Part shown: piece by piece, positions 41,146-50,579 of the stretch | Position numbering within the stretch: the stretch's first letter is position 1 | How the letters are laid out: each line of letters opens with the position of its first letter | Assembly: GCF_042680125.1 (NCBI RefSeq) | Contig: NZ_JBHTNY010000034.1 | Strand: one strand, 5' to 3' | Length of the DNA: 64,000 nt | Origin: Robinsoniella peoriensis | GTDB lineage: Bacteria; Bacillota; Clostridia; Lachnospirales; Lachnospiraceae | Made by a program: the position numbers and the translations under genes | The notes under the pieces: model-generated | Told to the model about the DNA's origin: nothing | Database searches by the model: none | Seen by the model: only the letters and a program-made list of their open reading frames with translations

Positions 41146-42486
41146 CTATTTCACATTTTTCAAGTACTTCCCAGTTCTCACCCTATACACAAAGCATATT
41201 GACCGGAAAAGCCAGTCGATAGCCATAGCTGCCCATACTCCCAGGAGCCCCATTTCAAAATGCAGTCCCAGCAGATAACTAAACCCTACCCGAAATATCC
41301 ACATAGAACTAATGGATACCACCATTGTATAAGGAGCGTCAAAAGATGCCCTTAGTACATTGGGGAGGGAAAATGCCAGGGGCCAGAGAAGCGCTGCACA
41401 AACGCTGTGAAATATAACGATTTGTTTTGCCATCACAGAAGCTTCCGAGGACACATGATAGATTCCCACAATGGGACCTGCCATGAGAATAATGCCTATA
41501 TTCAGCAATGCCATGAATAGATAAGCATACTTTATCAGTTTAACTGTATAACGCCTGGATTCGTCATATGCCCCTGCTCCCACAGACTGTCCCACCACGG
41601 TAATCAGCGCAGTTCCTACAGCAGATGCCGGAATAACTGCACAGCCGGCTACTACACCTACAATAGCATTGGCAGCAATCGACGCGGTGCCAAATCCGGC
41701 AATCAGGCTTTGTACCAGAATCTTTCCAATCTGAAAGATGCAGTTATCAAGCCCGGTAGGAACCCCTATCCGCAAAATATCCTTAATAATTCCAGGTTGA
41801 AACCCCAGTCGGAAATGCCTTTCATAATGTATGTCTTTCTTCTGGTCATGAAGAATCACCAGCATAATCACAGCTCCTGCCGCCCTGGACAATAAAGTGG
41901 AAAATGCAACCCCAAATACACCCATATGAAATACAAAAATCAGTATTGCATTTCCGGTTACATTCATGATATTCATCAATATAGAGGTATACATTGCTGT
42001 TTTGGAATTCCCCATAGACCGCAGCAACGCCGTGCTTGCACTGTATATCCCCAAAAAAGGAAATGACAATGCAGTCAGGTAAAAATAAACTACTGCATTT
42101 TCCATTACCGCCTTTTCTACATTTCCAAAAATGGATGCAAGAATGAATCGATTTCCAACCAGTGATATCACCATGATCAAAGATGCCATACCCGTTATGG
42201 CTAACAGCAGCTGATCTGCAGTCTTACAGGCTCTTTGCGTATTTTTCTCGCCCAGCCGGTGCGCAGCCACAACTGCACCACCAGTTGACAGGCATACAAA
42301 AATATTAATCAATAATATATTGATGGAATCTACCAGCGAAACTCCGGATACCGCTGCTTCTCCCACACCGGACACCATAACGGTATCCGCCATTCCCACC
42401 GTGACTCCAAGTATCTGTTCCAGAATCAAAGGAATAATCAATGCTTTCAACTGCCTGTTTGAAAATATTTCTTTTTTATTTCCCAT
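41146..42486 (-). CDS. MATE-family efflux transporter
   Basis: A 446-residue membrane protein with about 12 hydrophobic segments arranged as two related halves, which is the MATE (NorM/DinF-like) fold. It should exchange Na+ or H+ for organic cations or other substrates. The start MGNKKEIFSN is placed where the family begins; the extra 67 in-frame codons upstream run through a dispersed repeat and are not coding. Here the gene is complete, unlike the broken MATE gene at 17849-18962. Confidence 0.88.
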   Translation of the reverse strand: MGNKKEIFSNRQLKALIIPLILEQILGVTVGMADTVMVSGVGEAAVSGVSLVDSINILLINIFVCLSTGGAVVAAHRLGEKNTQRACKTADQLLLAITGMASLIMVISLVGNRFILASIFGNVEKAVMENAVVYFYLTALSFPFLGIYSASTALLRSMGNSKTAMYTSILMNIMNVTGNAILIFVFHMGVFGVAFSTLLSRAAGAVIMLVILHDQKKDIHYERHFRLGFQPGIIKDILRIGVPTGLDNCIFQIGKILVQSLIAGFGTASIAANAIVGVVAGCAVIPASAVGTALITVVGQSVGAGAYDESRRYTVKLIKYAYLFMALLNIGIILMAGPIVGIYHVSSEASVMAKQIVIFHSVCAALLWPLAFSLPNVLRASFDAPYTMVVSISSMWIFRVGFSYLLGLHFEMGLLGVWAAMAIDWLFRSICFVYRVRTGKYLKNVK

Positions 42487-42569
42487 TTTCAATCTCTGTC
42501 TTTCTAACGAATTCTTTATTCGTTGTTGATGATTATGTCTGTGAACTGCATTTGGGTTAAGCTGATTAA

Positions 42570-42641
42570 GACGCTTTGTAAATGATAGGTAGTGTACAGA
42601 AAAATGGGTGCGGGAAACTGGTATGGGCTCCGTCAGCTGGC
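42570..42641 (+). repeat. dispersed intergenic repeat, copy D
   Basis: It contains GACGCTTTGT, GGTAGTGTACAGAAAAATGG and CTCCGTCAGCTGGC, the same blocks in the same order as copy A, with about 80 percent identity over some 70 bases by eye. It lies between the MATE and MBL-fold genes. Confidence 0.6.
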
Positions 42642-42686
42642 GCGGATAGCGGGTGCTATATAGTAGCATATTTACGCCGGGCGACA

Positions 42687-43409
42687 CTAGTACCGAAACT
42701 CTTCCTTCATTGGCTTAAACCAGGGATTATAATATACACCAAACTGCCGCTTTGCATCCATAATCCTTCTATCGGCATCCGCAATGACATTTGCCCCAAC
42801 ATGCCCGAAACTAAATCCGTCAAAATGCATTGCAGTGAGCTTATCCAGGCTCTCCATCCAAAGCTTTGCATCAGACCCAATCTGTTCACTAAAGCCGCCC
42901 CAGATCGTATCCCCTGCAACTAAAAATTGATAACCGGCGCAATCCAAGGCAAAGCAGACGCTTCCTCTTGTATGCCCTGGTGTATGTACCACTGTCATTG
43001 TTATCTGGTTTCCAAAGTTTATCTGCTGACCATCCTTTAGGTACCCATTTACTATACAGGGAGGAAATGGATTGCCATAAAGCAATTCACCTGTGGTCAG
43101 GATCGGATCGCCCGTTTCCACCTGCCAGGCATCTGCTTCATGAATCATCACCCCGCATTTATATTTTTGCTGAAATAACGCTGCCGCTCCAACATGATCG
43201 TAATGCCCGTGGGTTCCATAAATATACCGGATATCATCAGGCGCAAATCCCAGTAATCTGATATTCTCTGTAATCCTGAAAAAGCCATCCGGCGTGCCGC
43301 AGTCCAACAGGTAAAGTCCCGCATCCCCCTCGATCAGATATGCTGTGGCATCAAAGGAATGGGACAGAGATACACCTGCCACCATGTAAAGATGATTCAT
43401 TAGTTTCAT
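42687..43409 (-). CDS. MBL-fold metallohydrolase
   Basis: A 240-residue metallo-beta-lactamase-fold hydrolase. The metal motif is THGHYDHVGA with further ligands in HTPGHTRGS, LVAGDTIWGG and GHVGAN. Such enzymes split thioesters, lactones or other esters; the substrate is not evident. The start at MKLMNHLYMV has a GAAGGGG site. It is the last gene in the glycan-cluster direction, and a LacI-type remnant lies just upstream of it. Confidence 0.85.
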   Translation of the reverse strand: MKLMNHLYMVAGVSLSHSFDATAYLIEGDAGLYLLDCGTPDGFFRITENIRLLGFAPDDIRYIYGTHGHYDHVGAAALFQQKYKCGVMIHEADAWQVETGDPILTTGELLYGNPFPPCIVNGYLKDGQQINFGNQITMTVVHTPGHTRGSVCFALDCAGYQFLVAGDTIWGGFSEQIGSDAKLWMESLDKLTAMHFDGFSFGHVGANVIADADRRIMDAKRQFGVYYNPWFKPMKEEFRY

Positions 43410-43432
43410 AGTTCCCCTTCTTTTGCATAAAT

Positions 43433-43587
43433 GTAACAAATATGCCGCTTCTTTTGATGATGATCAGATTTTCCAAGCTTTTGATCCTACGATTACTTCC
43501 ATTTTCATGGTTCAGGATTTTTCAGAAATTGCCATGTATGCCGCTGATTTATTATTGCGCCGTAACTTCGGCGTATTTCCTTACTGA
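43433..43587 (+). pseudogene. 3' remnant of a LacI-family regulator
   Basis: On the plus strand this reads as a C-terminal fragment with DDDQIFQAFDPTITSIFM, then QDFSEIAMYAADLLL and a TGA stop at 43585-43587. That is how the effector-binding domain of LacI-type repressors ends. No DNA-binding domain, start or upstream sequence exists, because the MBL-fold gene lies there. It suggests the cluster once had a repressor that was lost by deletion. Confidence 0.55.
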
Positions 43588-45014
43588 CTCACATAATTAT
43601 AATTGCTATCATCGCAAATAATACAAAATTTCATTGTCTTCAAATCTGCATCCAGCACCGCTCTGCATCCATTACTTTCCCTTATTATCCTAAGTTTATC
43701 ATCTGCCGTTTCTTCAGCACAAAAAATATCATCAAATGCCCTGTATTCATTCCGTATCCGCATAAGCCTGCACAGTTCTTTTACCACCGGCTTTTGCACC
43801 TCCTGCTCGACTTCCGCAACTGTATAGTTATGTCTGCTGATATTTCTTGGGAAGTCTGTCTTTTTCATTAATTCATAATCATTTTCTCCCGCCAGAAGCC
43901 CCATATAATATACTTGTGGGATACCGGGCGCGAAAAACTGGATGGCTCTCGCCAGAAGATAAGCATCATCTTTACATTCCAGCGCCGAATAGTAAGTACA
44001 GTTGATCTGATATACCACCGGTTTCTCATTTGCTTTTGCAGAAAAATCCATTTTAAAATTTGCACCGCACTTTTCTGTTACCTTTATTACATGTTCCAGC
44101 TCTTCACTGCTCAGTAAATCTTCCACATCCACTGTTCCGATTCCATCATGAGTATCCAGCGTAGTGTATTGATTACGCGGGCAGATTTCAAACCAATGTT
44201 TTAACCTTTTGACACTGCCTGTATATAGTGTATGCAGCACCAGCACTGGCAGGGCAAAATCATATACCGCATATCCTTTATCCGCGATTTTCATCTGCAC
44301 TTTATAATGGTCGTGAATTTCAGGAAGCATCGGAATATGCTTTTCATCCAGAATCTTTTGTACCCGTTCCATAAGTTCCCACATCTCAGGCTCTATAAAA
44401 AAGCAGGAAGTCTGATATTTCTTTGTAGCAAAGGCAAATGCATCCAAACGAATCAACGCACCACCGTTATCCATTAAAAACCGGAGGGAACGCTCTATAA
44501 ACTCCCAGGTAATTGATGATTCCATATTTAAATCCATCTGTTCTTCGCTGAAAGTACACCAGATATTTTCATGCGTACCATCCCGAAAAGTGATATCCTC
44601 ACAGGGTGCATGGTTTTTCCTCTTATTAAGCATTGCTACGTCTGCCGGAGAAGGCTCTCCTTCCGGCCAAAATTCTTTAAAGCGGATAAACATATCTTTA
44701 TATTCTGACTTATCATGTTTTTCTATAAAATCCTGAAACTGGGCAGATTGTCTGGAAAGATGATTAATCATAAAATCAAACATTAACTCATAATTTTCAG
44801 ACAACGCATGAATATCGTCCCAATTGCCAAATGCCGGTTCCACTTCTTCATAGGTAGTAGGCGCGAATCCTCTGTCTCCGGTAGATGGGAAAAACGGAAG
44901 AATATGAATCGCGCCTATTTCCTGCGAAAAATACAAATCCAGCATTTCTTTTAACTCTTTTAAGTTCTTACCAAAGCTGTCAGCATAGGTAATCAGCATT
45001 ATTTTATTATTCAT
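43581..45014 (-). CDS. sucrose phosphorylase-family glycoside phosphorylase (GH13_18)
   Basis: A 477-residue GH13 enzyme very like bacterial sucrose phosphorylase: MLITYADSFGKNLK, HILPFFPSTGDRGFAP, nucleophile Asp in LIRLDAFAFATKK, acid/base Glu in MLPEIHDHYK and the third acid in LDTHDGIG. It splits sucrose or a related glucoside with phosphate to glucose 1-phosphate. Members of this subfamily also act on glucosylglycerate or sucrose 6-phosphate, which the sequence cannot settle by eye. The ATG is preceded by a structured leader rather than a clear ribosome site; an upstream ORF overlaps it. Confidence 0.88.
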   Translation of the reverse strand: MNNKIMLITYADSFGKNLKELKEMLDLYFSQEIGAIHILPFFPSTGDRGFAPTTYEEVEPAFGNWDDIHALSENYELMFDFMINHLSRQSAQFQDFIEKHDKSEYKDMFIRFKEFWPEGEPSPADVAMLNKRKNHAPCEDITFRDGTHENIWCTFSEEQMDLNMESSITWEFIERSLRFLMDNGGALIRLDAFAFATKKYQTSCFFIEPEMWELMERVQKILDEKHIPMLPEIHDHYKVQMKIADKGYAVYDFALPVLVLHTLYTGSVKRLKHWFEICPRNQYTTLDTHDGIGTVDVEDLLSSEELEHVIKVTEKCGANFKMDFSAKANEKPVVYQINCTYYSALECKDDAYLLARAIQFFAPGIPQVYYMGLLAGENDYELMKKTDFPRNISRHNYTVAEVEQEVQKPVVKELCRLMRIRNEYRAFDDIFCAEETADDKLRIIRESNGCRAVLDADLKTMKFCIICDDSNYNYVSQ

Positions 45015-45084
45015 TTTTATACCCGTTGCATATTGCTGGCTTGCCTGCAATACTTCCACAATATAGCGTGTTTGAAAGAATCAT
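45007..45084 (-). CDS. 25-residue upstream ORF overlapping the sucrose phosphorylase start
   Basis: An ATG with a GGAAAGGAAG site starts a frame beginning MILSNTLYCG. It ends with TAA at 45007, just inside the phosphorylase gene, so the two overlap by 8 bases. Its first codons match those in the STAS and cysD leaders. Coupled translation is the likely role. Confidence 0.4.
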   Translation of the reverse strand: MILSNTLYCGSIAGKPAICNGYKNE

Positions 45085-45122
45085 ACCGTGGCTTCCTTTC
45101 CATTCATAATTTTTTCAACCTT
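45015..45122 (-). promoter_or_regulatory. structured leader element (copy 3) upstream of the sucrose phosphorylase gene
   Basis: It contains TTGAAAAAA pairing with TTCTTTCAA, a ribosome site GGAAAGGAAG in the loop, and a hairpin ATTGC..GCAAT (45032-45051) close to the ATG. Order and sequence match copies 1 and 2. Confidence 0.6.
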
Positions 45123-45130
45123 ATTTCCCT

Positions 45131-45721
45131 TCACTCCGGAATGCTCTGGGGTTCCCCCAGAATCTTAGACATAATGATTGTTTTGGATATGCTTTCCAAA
45201 ACTTCCATTTTATTGTAGGCCTCTATCAGATCTTTCCCATACGTTAACGCACCATGATTTTTAAGCAAAATTGCATTGGAAACAGATACATGGGGTTCTA
45301 TCGCATCTGCCAGCGCACGTGTCCCTGGCGTTGCATACTCTGCAAGCGCAATATCCGGCAGCATCATTCTGGTTTCAATCAGATAATTGTCCGGAATATT
45401 TATTCCTGCCAGTGCAAATGCTGTTGCGCAGACCGGATGAGTATGAATCACAGCATTTACATCCGGTCTCATCTGATAGATCAATTGATGCATCGGATAT
45501 TCTTTTGAGGCTCGCCCGTTTCCTTCCAGGGTATTGCCCAAAAGATCCAGCACCATGATATATTCCGGCAGTAACAGACCTTTATTCATTCCCGAAGGTG
45601 ACAGTAAAATATGATCTTTAGACACCTTCATACTGATATTGCCATCACATGCAGTTACTAATTGCCGCTCATAAAGCATACGGCAGATATTCACCAATGC
45701 TTGTTTTTCATCTATATACAC
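45131..45721 (-). CDS. class II aldolase/adducin-family protein
   Basis: A 196-residue zinc aldolase-family protein of the L-fuculose-phosphate aldolase or ribulose-5-phosphate epimerase kind. The motif GNISMKVSKDHILLSPSG near residue 24 and histidines in NAVIHTHPVCATAF and LLKNHGALTYG are metal ligands of the fold. It stands in a glycan-catabolic cluster and probably cleaves a phosphorylated sugar or sugar acid made by one of the kinases. The exact substrate is not shown. The start is the ATG with AGGAGGG. Confidence 0.85.
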   Translation of the reverse strand: MYIDEKQALVNICRMLYERQLVTACDGNISMKVSKDHILLSPSGMNKGLLLPEYIMVLDLLGNTLEGNGRASKEYPMHQLIYQMRPDVNAVIHTHPVCATAFALAGINIPDNYLIETRMMLPDIALAEYATPGTRALADAIEPHVSVSNAILLKNHGALTYGKDLIEAYNKMEVLESISKTIIMSKILGEPQSIPE

Positions 45722-45788
45722 AAAATCCCTCCTCTTTCAATAGAACCTATAATGCTTATGGTCTGATCTGGATTTCCCAGCTGACACG

Positions 45789-47867
45789 TTATAGCGCATC
45801 TTTTGTTTCAATCATCAAAATCACGGTTCCCACTTCCTGCATACAATCAATCTGATACATATATCCCTGGTGATCCAGCTGGTTTGTTTGATCTTTTCCA
45901 TTGACTAATACCCTGCATATATTCTTTTCGGAATAAAATGCTGCCTTTCCGCCCTGTCTCAAAACTGCCATTGTCATATGGGTGTCGTGTTTTACCTCCA
46001 TTATGGAATGAAAACTAATATATTTATCAAGCAGGCCAAAGAAAATGATATCCTCCTGATAAGGCAGAATCAAAAAAAATGCAGTCCCTTCTGACTCCAC
46101 AGTTATTTCTAACTTCTCTTCTCTGTCCATAACCATCGTTTCTTGTCTGAAGTAATCATATACCAGGAACTGATCTCCTTTCAGATCATAAATATCTGCC
46201 GGAGAAATGGTGCTTTTCTGGCATCCCGGGCTGATATTAAATGCTGCAATCACCCCCGCCTTACGATTTTCTCCGCATCCTCCGACATTGGTAAGTTTAC
46301 ACAACCCCTCTTTTTGCGGGTCTGTAAAAATACAATCCGGAGATGGCTTGGCTCCCCGGTCCATTTTCAATATTCTTCCATCCCGATAAACAAGTGGCCG
46401 CACTGCTTCGCCATCCGTTTCCCCAATCCGGTCGCTGAAATATACAGGGCCTCCGCTGATCGCTCTTAATAAACCATGCTTCCCGGCATCTTTATGTGAA
46501 GTCCAGAACATATCCCAATCCAGATAATATAATTCATCATGGTACAGAGCATTGTATGCATTTTGCAGAAGATGTTCTTTGAATCCATCCTCATGATCCG
46601 GGACAAAATCATCGCTGTTTCGTGAAATCGCAGATCCCTGGCGTCCTAAGATATTCTCCATAGCCATACCCATACAATTAATAAGTCTGCCTCCCATATA
46701 AGCAGCGGCAGCACCTTCCAGTGCCATATGAGTTTGTGCTGCAGCCAATGGAACAGGCCAGTTATTCTCATAATAATTTTTCACAGCACTTTGGCCGTCT
46801 ACTTTTACAAAATCTATCCCGTCCCTGCGAAGCTGTTCATACCAGTCCCTGAAAAAGCCATATCCCCGCTCCGCTTCCGGATAAGGCAGCAGCTTTCCAT
46901 TGGTGGTAGAAAACAGATTATCCTTTTCTTCCTCAGCCAGAGGGCTGCCCGGCTCAATGCCGCCCCAGTAACCGCCAAAAGCATGCCAGACCCCAAACCA
47001 TTTAATATCAGTATTACGTTTAATCTCAGCCGTCATTTCTAAAAATCCCCGGGGGAATTTTTCTGTCTCCGGAGCCATACTGTAGAGCCGCTGGTCATGC
47101 ACCGACAACCATCCGTCATCCATAAGCATCCATCTTACCGGAACATTTTTTTCTTTTAACTCTTTTGCCTTTTCCTGCACTTTTTCTTCTGTAATATCGG
47201 TGTAAAAAGCATCCCAGCTGCACCACCCTAGATACTGGAACATATCCGGATAATTCTTTTTTTCTTTTCCTGGTATTCCTTTTAATTTAACTGCTTCATC
47301 AAATGCGCTATTTACCGCAGAATACAGCTCTTTTCCCGTTGTCATCAAAAATACGGGTTCATACAGCTGATTCATTCCGGCCATATAGGAGGTCATCGTC
47401 AGTGAAAGAATGCCCTTCTTTTCTCCCTTTGCGTAAGCTTTGAATTGATTTCCGGATAAAGGGAGAAGATAACCTGCTCCGTCATCATATTCCATAAAAA
47501 CGGATTGTGTTCTGTCCGGGATTTTTCCAAGATCATCTGTAAATTCCGGTCTGGTCCACCAATCACGATGCAGATACATGGCTGTAACCGCCCTGGGTTT
47601 TTGTGCTAATTCTATTTCCAATGTAACAGGCTCTATAAGCTCCAGATTATCATTTTCCCGAAACGGCTGATTCCCTAATTTCAGGCTCAGAAAACCCGCT
47701 AAGATTTCTCCGTGTTTTCTGATAGTTATTTCTGCCCTTCCCTTATCTTCTTCAAATAAATAGATCTGTTCTCCATCCCGCTCGCTCGTACCGGAACACT
47801 CCCACACATGTTCCCCAGATTTCTGACATCTGATTTTTAAAAGTATCTTTATTATGTCCTGTTTCAT
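45789..47867 (-). CDS. GH36-type (raffinose synthase/Sip1-like) alpha-galactosidase
   Basis: A 692-residue glycoside hydrolase of the GH36 superfamily in the Sip1/raffinose-synthase branch: GWCSWDAFYTDI, MLMDDGWLS, nucleophile Asp in FVKVDGQSA and acid/base Asp in RNSDDFVPD. It has no signal peptide and should act in the cytoplasm. The start is placed at the ATG that overlaps the stop of the GH2 gene (ATGA), with AAAGG upstream; that means translational coupling. The substrate is an alpha-linked galactoside or another alpha-glycoside. Confidence 0.85.
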   Translation of the reverse strand: MKQDIIKILLKIRCQKSGEHVWECSGTSERDGEQIYLFEEDKGRAEITIRKHGEILAGFLSLKLGNQPFRENDNLELIEPVTLEIELAQKPRAVTAMYLHRDWWTRPEFTDDLGKIPDRTQSVFMEYDDGAGYLLPLSGNQFKAYAKGEKKGILSLTMTSYMAGMNQLYEPVFLMTTGKELYSAVNSAFDEAVKLKGIPGKEKKNYPDMFQYLGWCSWDAFYTDITEEKVQEKAKELKEKNVPVRWMLMDDGWLSVHDQRLYSMAPETEKFPRGFLEMTAEIKRNTDIKWFGVWHAFGGYWGGIEPGSPLAEEEKDNLFSTTNGKLLPYPEAERGYGFFRDWYEQLRRDGIDFVKVDGQSAVKNYYENNWPVPLAAAQTHMALEGAAAAYMGGRLINCMGMAMENILGRQGSAISRNSDDFVPDHEDGFKEHLLQNAYNALYHDELYYLDWDMFWTSHKDAGKHGLLRAISGGPVYFSDRIGETDGEAVRPLVYRDGRILKMDRGAKPSPDCIFTDPQKEGLCKLTNVGGCGENRKAGVIAAFNISPGCQKSTISPADIYDLKGDQFLVYDYFRQETMVMDREEKLEITVESEGTAFFLILPYQEDIIFFGLLDKYISFHSIMEVKHDTHMTMAVLRQGGKAAFYSEKNICRVLVNGKDQTNQLDHQGYMYQIDCMQEVGTVILMIETKDAL

Positions 47868-50566
47868 TTTCCACACCTTTCCAACACGCTCTGCAGCACC
47901 GTCACTCTTATATCCCAGTTCTTTCCGCCATCCGGATCCTTCAGGTTTTCCACCTCCAAAAAGGTTCCGGCAAATTTGGGAATCAATAAATACTGCATTT
48001 TTATTTCTTCCCCCGGAAACAGCAGAACATAATTATCTGTTCCTAAAAGGTAATAGTCATCTCTTACCAATTCAATTCCAACCTCTGCTGCTGCTTCTTT
48101 TCCGGTGTTTTTTAATACGAGTGTTTTTTCCAATCTGCCATTTCGAAGCTTTTTCGTTTCAGAATGCCGGACTTCCACTTTTCCCGCACCTCCCCGAAGA
48201 GGCTTTAATATCTCTTTCTCCAGGCTGCTAAATGTATAAGTGTTTTCTGATAAGAACCTGCTGCCGTTTCTCAGCCTGACGGTTACAAAGAAGATACCCT
48301 GATCTTTCGGTGCATGAAAAACTGCTTTCCCTAAGACAGAAGAACCGTTTTTCAGAATATTTCCGGTCAAAGCGAACCTTGAAATCAATTCACCGGAGAT
48401 TACCCGTACCAGCACTTCTGCCTCGGCCAGAAATCCTTCGTCGGAATTGGACACCACGATATCTTCTTTGATTTCTTCGTTAGGAGCATAGTTTAATTTC
48501 CGATACGTCATAGAAATATGTTGTCTCTCATATGCCCGTTTAACCTGATAATACGCCGATTTCGTTTCCCCGTAATAGTCAATCAGATTTGTGCATGAGG
48601 CATTGGGCCAAGGCTCATTTAACTGCCAGATAATCGTACCGCTGTTTTGAAACGCACGCCTTCTGTCCGCTTCAATCATAAAGCGAAGTCCTTCAGACTG
48701 CATAAACTGGCTGCATTTCGTAAACAGCATCAGGTTCTCCTTTGTTTTTGCTATCTCTCCGAACATCTCCACATCACGCAGATAAGTTCCCCACCACTCA
48801 CCGTGGTGCTGCCAGTTCAGATCCCCGGACATAAGCGTGGGTTTCCCAGACTCTTCGGGCAGGAACTTTTCCAGGCTTTTCACGCTGCTGGTACCATCCA
48901 TGCCGAATTCACTGTGAAACAAATTATCAGACTGTCCGTATAACTCATAGTGTTCCGGATTTCCTTCATATCTCCAGTTTCCATGTACGTCATGGCTGAC
49001 GCCTTTTTCTCTGGTTATAAATTCCCGGGGTCCGGACGCAGACGTGGGCAGAAACAGACGGGTACCGTCATAAGTATCTACAATGGATTTTAACAGCGCT
49101 ATATTTTTATTAGCAGCAGAAACTGGTCTGTCTGCCTCTTCCATCAGCTCATTTCCGCCGCTGTATACCATAAGTGCGGTATGATTGCGTTTCTCCAGTA
49201 CCGCAGCTTTTGCATTTGCTTCCAACAGCTGCAAAAAAGCTGCTTCCTCGCAGGGCTTATTGTCAATCCCGGAACTGGACTGGATAAATTCCTGCCAGAT
49301 CAGAATGCCGTTTTTGTCACAGAGATCGTAGAATATTTCCTTTTCTATCAGACCTCCTCCCCACACACGAACCATATTTATTCCCGCATTTACCATGGCT
49401 GTAATCAAATACGCGTATTGCTCTCTGGTTACATTGCCGTAAATATGATCCAGGGGGGTAATATTGACGCCTTTCACAAATGTTTTCTTACCGTTCACAA
49501 CAAATGTATAGGGCAATGCACCGGCATGTTCTCTTTCATTATGTGCATATGTAAAGGAGCGGATTCCCACGTGTTTTGTACAGGTATATAATTGGTTTTC
49601 ACCCTCATGGACACTGCATGTAACCGGATAAAGGGGCTGTTCTCCCTCACCGTTAGGATACCATAACTGAGGGTTTATAACTACAATTGCCTTATCAAAA
49701 CTTCCATCTGCATTCAGACTGACTTCTTCCATTCTTAACGGCGGATCTTCCTCCATCACTTCCGTCAAACCATCTGCAGACACACTATCCTCATCCAGCA
49801 TTTCATGTTCCCGTATCCATCTTACATCACTGCTGCTTTTATCTCCTGGCGATCCTATACAGACTTTCACAGAGAGCCTCTGTGCTTCTTCTCTATTCCT
49901 ACTGGTACAAACTTTTCCCGATACCCGGATCATTCCCAGATCATCTTCCATATCGGTACGGATAAACAAATCCTCTATTTGCGCTTCTTCCACAATATCC
50001 AGAACCACATCCTGCCAGAAACCGATATTAACCAGATGTGTGGAAAAATCCCATTTATAATTAAACCTGCTTTTCTGGGTGGATGTGGCTGAGGTATATC
50101 CGATCTGGCCCATCTCAGAAGGTATTCCTTTGAATATTACTACCAGTTTATTATGTTCCTTTATTTTGCCCGTAAGATCAATGCGCTTGTGTTCATACAT
50201 TCCTTTGTGGGTACCCAGCAGTTCATCATTGAAATAGATCATTGCTTCATAATCCATACCCTTAAACACCAGGAATACCCGTTCTGAAGTAAGGTCTTCA
50301 CAGCCAGACTGTCCGTCAAAATCCGTGCGGTACATCCACCAGCGGTTCTCCACCCACTCACAGTTCAGGCTGTTTCTCGCATAGTAAGGGTTCTGAATAT
50401 ATCCTGCTTTCCACAAGTCATAATGTACACCTCCCGGAACTTTTGCATCTATCCATGGTGTAACACCATGCAGCGTCTGACCGGTTTCCATGCTTTTTTC
50501 TTTGATCGGCACATATGGCCAATACCCTTTTACCTGCCAGTTAAGATTTGATAATGAAATCTCCAT
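47864..50566 (-). CDS. GH2-family beta-mannosidase-like enzyme
   Basis: A 900-residue GH2 enzyme with an N-terminal sugar-binding domain, immunoglobulin-like domains and a TIM barrel. The acid/base Glu is in YSGGNELME and the nucleophile Glu in HSEFGMDG; WVENRWWMYR and the layout match the beta-mannosidase branch. Its C-terminus continues as a further beta domain. No signal peptide. GGAGGAG lies upstream of the ATG. It probably removes beta-linked mannose or a similar sugar from glycan fragments. Confidence 0.85.
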   Translation of the reverse strand: MEISLSNLNWQVKGYWPYVPIKEKSMETGQTLHGVTPWIDAKVPGGVHYDLWKAGYIQNPYYARNSLNCEWVENRWWMYRTDFDGQSGCEDLTSERVFLVFKGMDYEAMIYFNDELLGTHKGMYEHKRIDLTGKIKEHNKLVVIFKGIPSEMGQIGYTSATSTQKSRFNYKWDFSTHLVNIGFWQDVVLDIVEEAQIEDLFIRTDMEDDLGMIRVSGKVCTSRNREEAQRLSVKVCIGSPGDKSSSDVRWIREHEMLDEDSVSADGLTEVMEEDPPLRMEEVSLNADGSFDKAIVVINPQLWYPNGEGEQPLYPVTCSVHEGENQLYTCTKHVGIRSFTYAHNEREHAGALPYTFVVNGKKTFVKGVNITPLDHIYGNVTREQYAYLITAMVNAGINMVRVWGGGLIEKEIFYDLCDKNGILIWQEFIQSSSGIDNKPCEEAAFLQLLEANAKAAVLEKRNHTALMVYSGGNELMEEADRPVSAANKNIALLKSIVDTYDGTRLFLPTSASGPREFITREKGVSHDVHGNWRYEGNPEHYELYGQSDNLFHSEFGMDGTSSVKSLEKFLPEESGKPTLMSGDLNWQHHGEWWGTYLRDVEMFGEIAKTKENLMLFTKCSQFMQSEGLRFMIEADRRRAFQNSGTIIWQLNEPWPNASCTNLIDYYGETKSAYYQVKRAYERQHISMTYRKLNYAPNEEIKEDIVVSNSDEGFLAEAEVLVRVISGELISRFALTGNILKNGSSVLGKAVFHAPKDQGIFFVTVRLRNGSRFLSENTYTFSSLEKEILKPLRGGAGKVEVRHSETKKLRNGRLEKTLVLKNTGKEAAAEVGIELVRDDYYLLGTDNYVLLFPGEEIKMQYLLIPKFAGTFLEVENLKDPDGGKNWDIRVTVLQSVLERCGK

Positions 50567-50579
50567 CTGACTCCTCCTC

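Noticed and set aside
42487..42687. N-terminal extension of the MATE gene by 67 codons
   Set aside because: The extra part reads through a dispersed repeat and lies before the normal family start.
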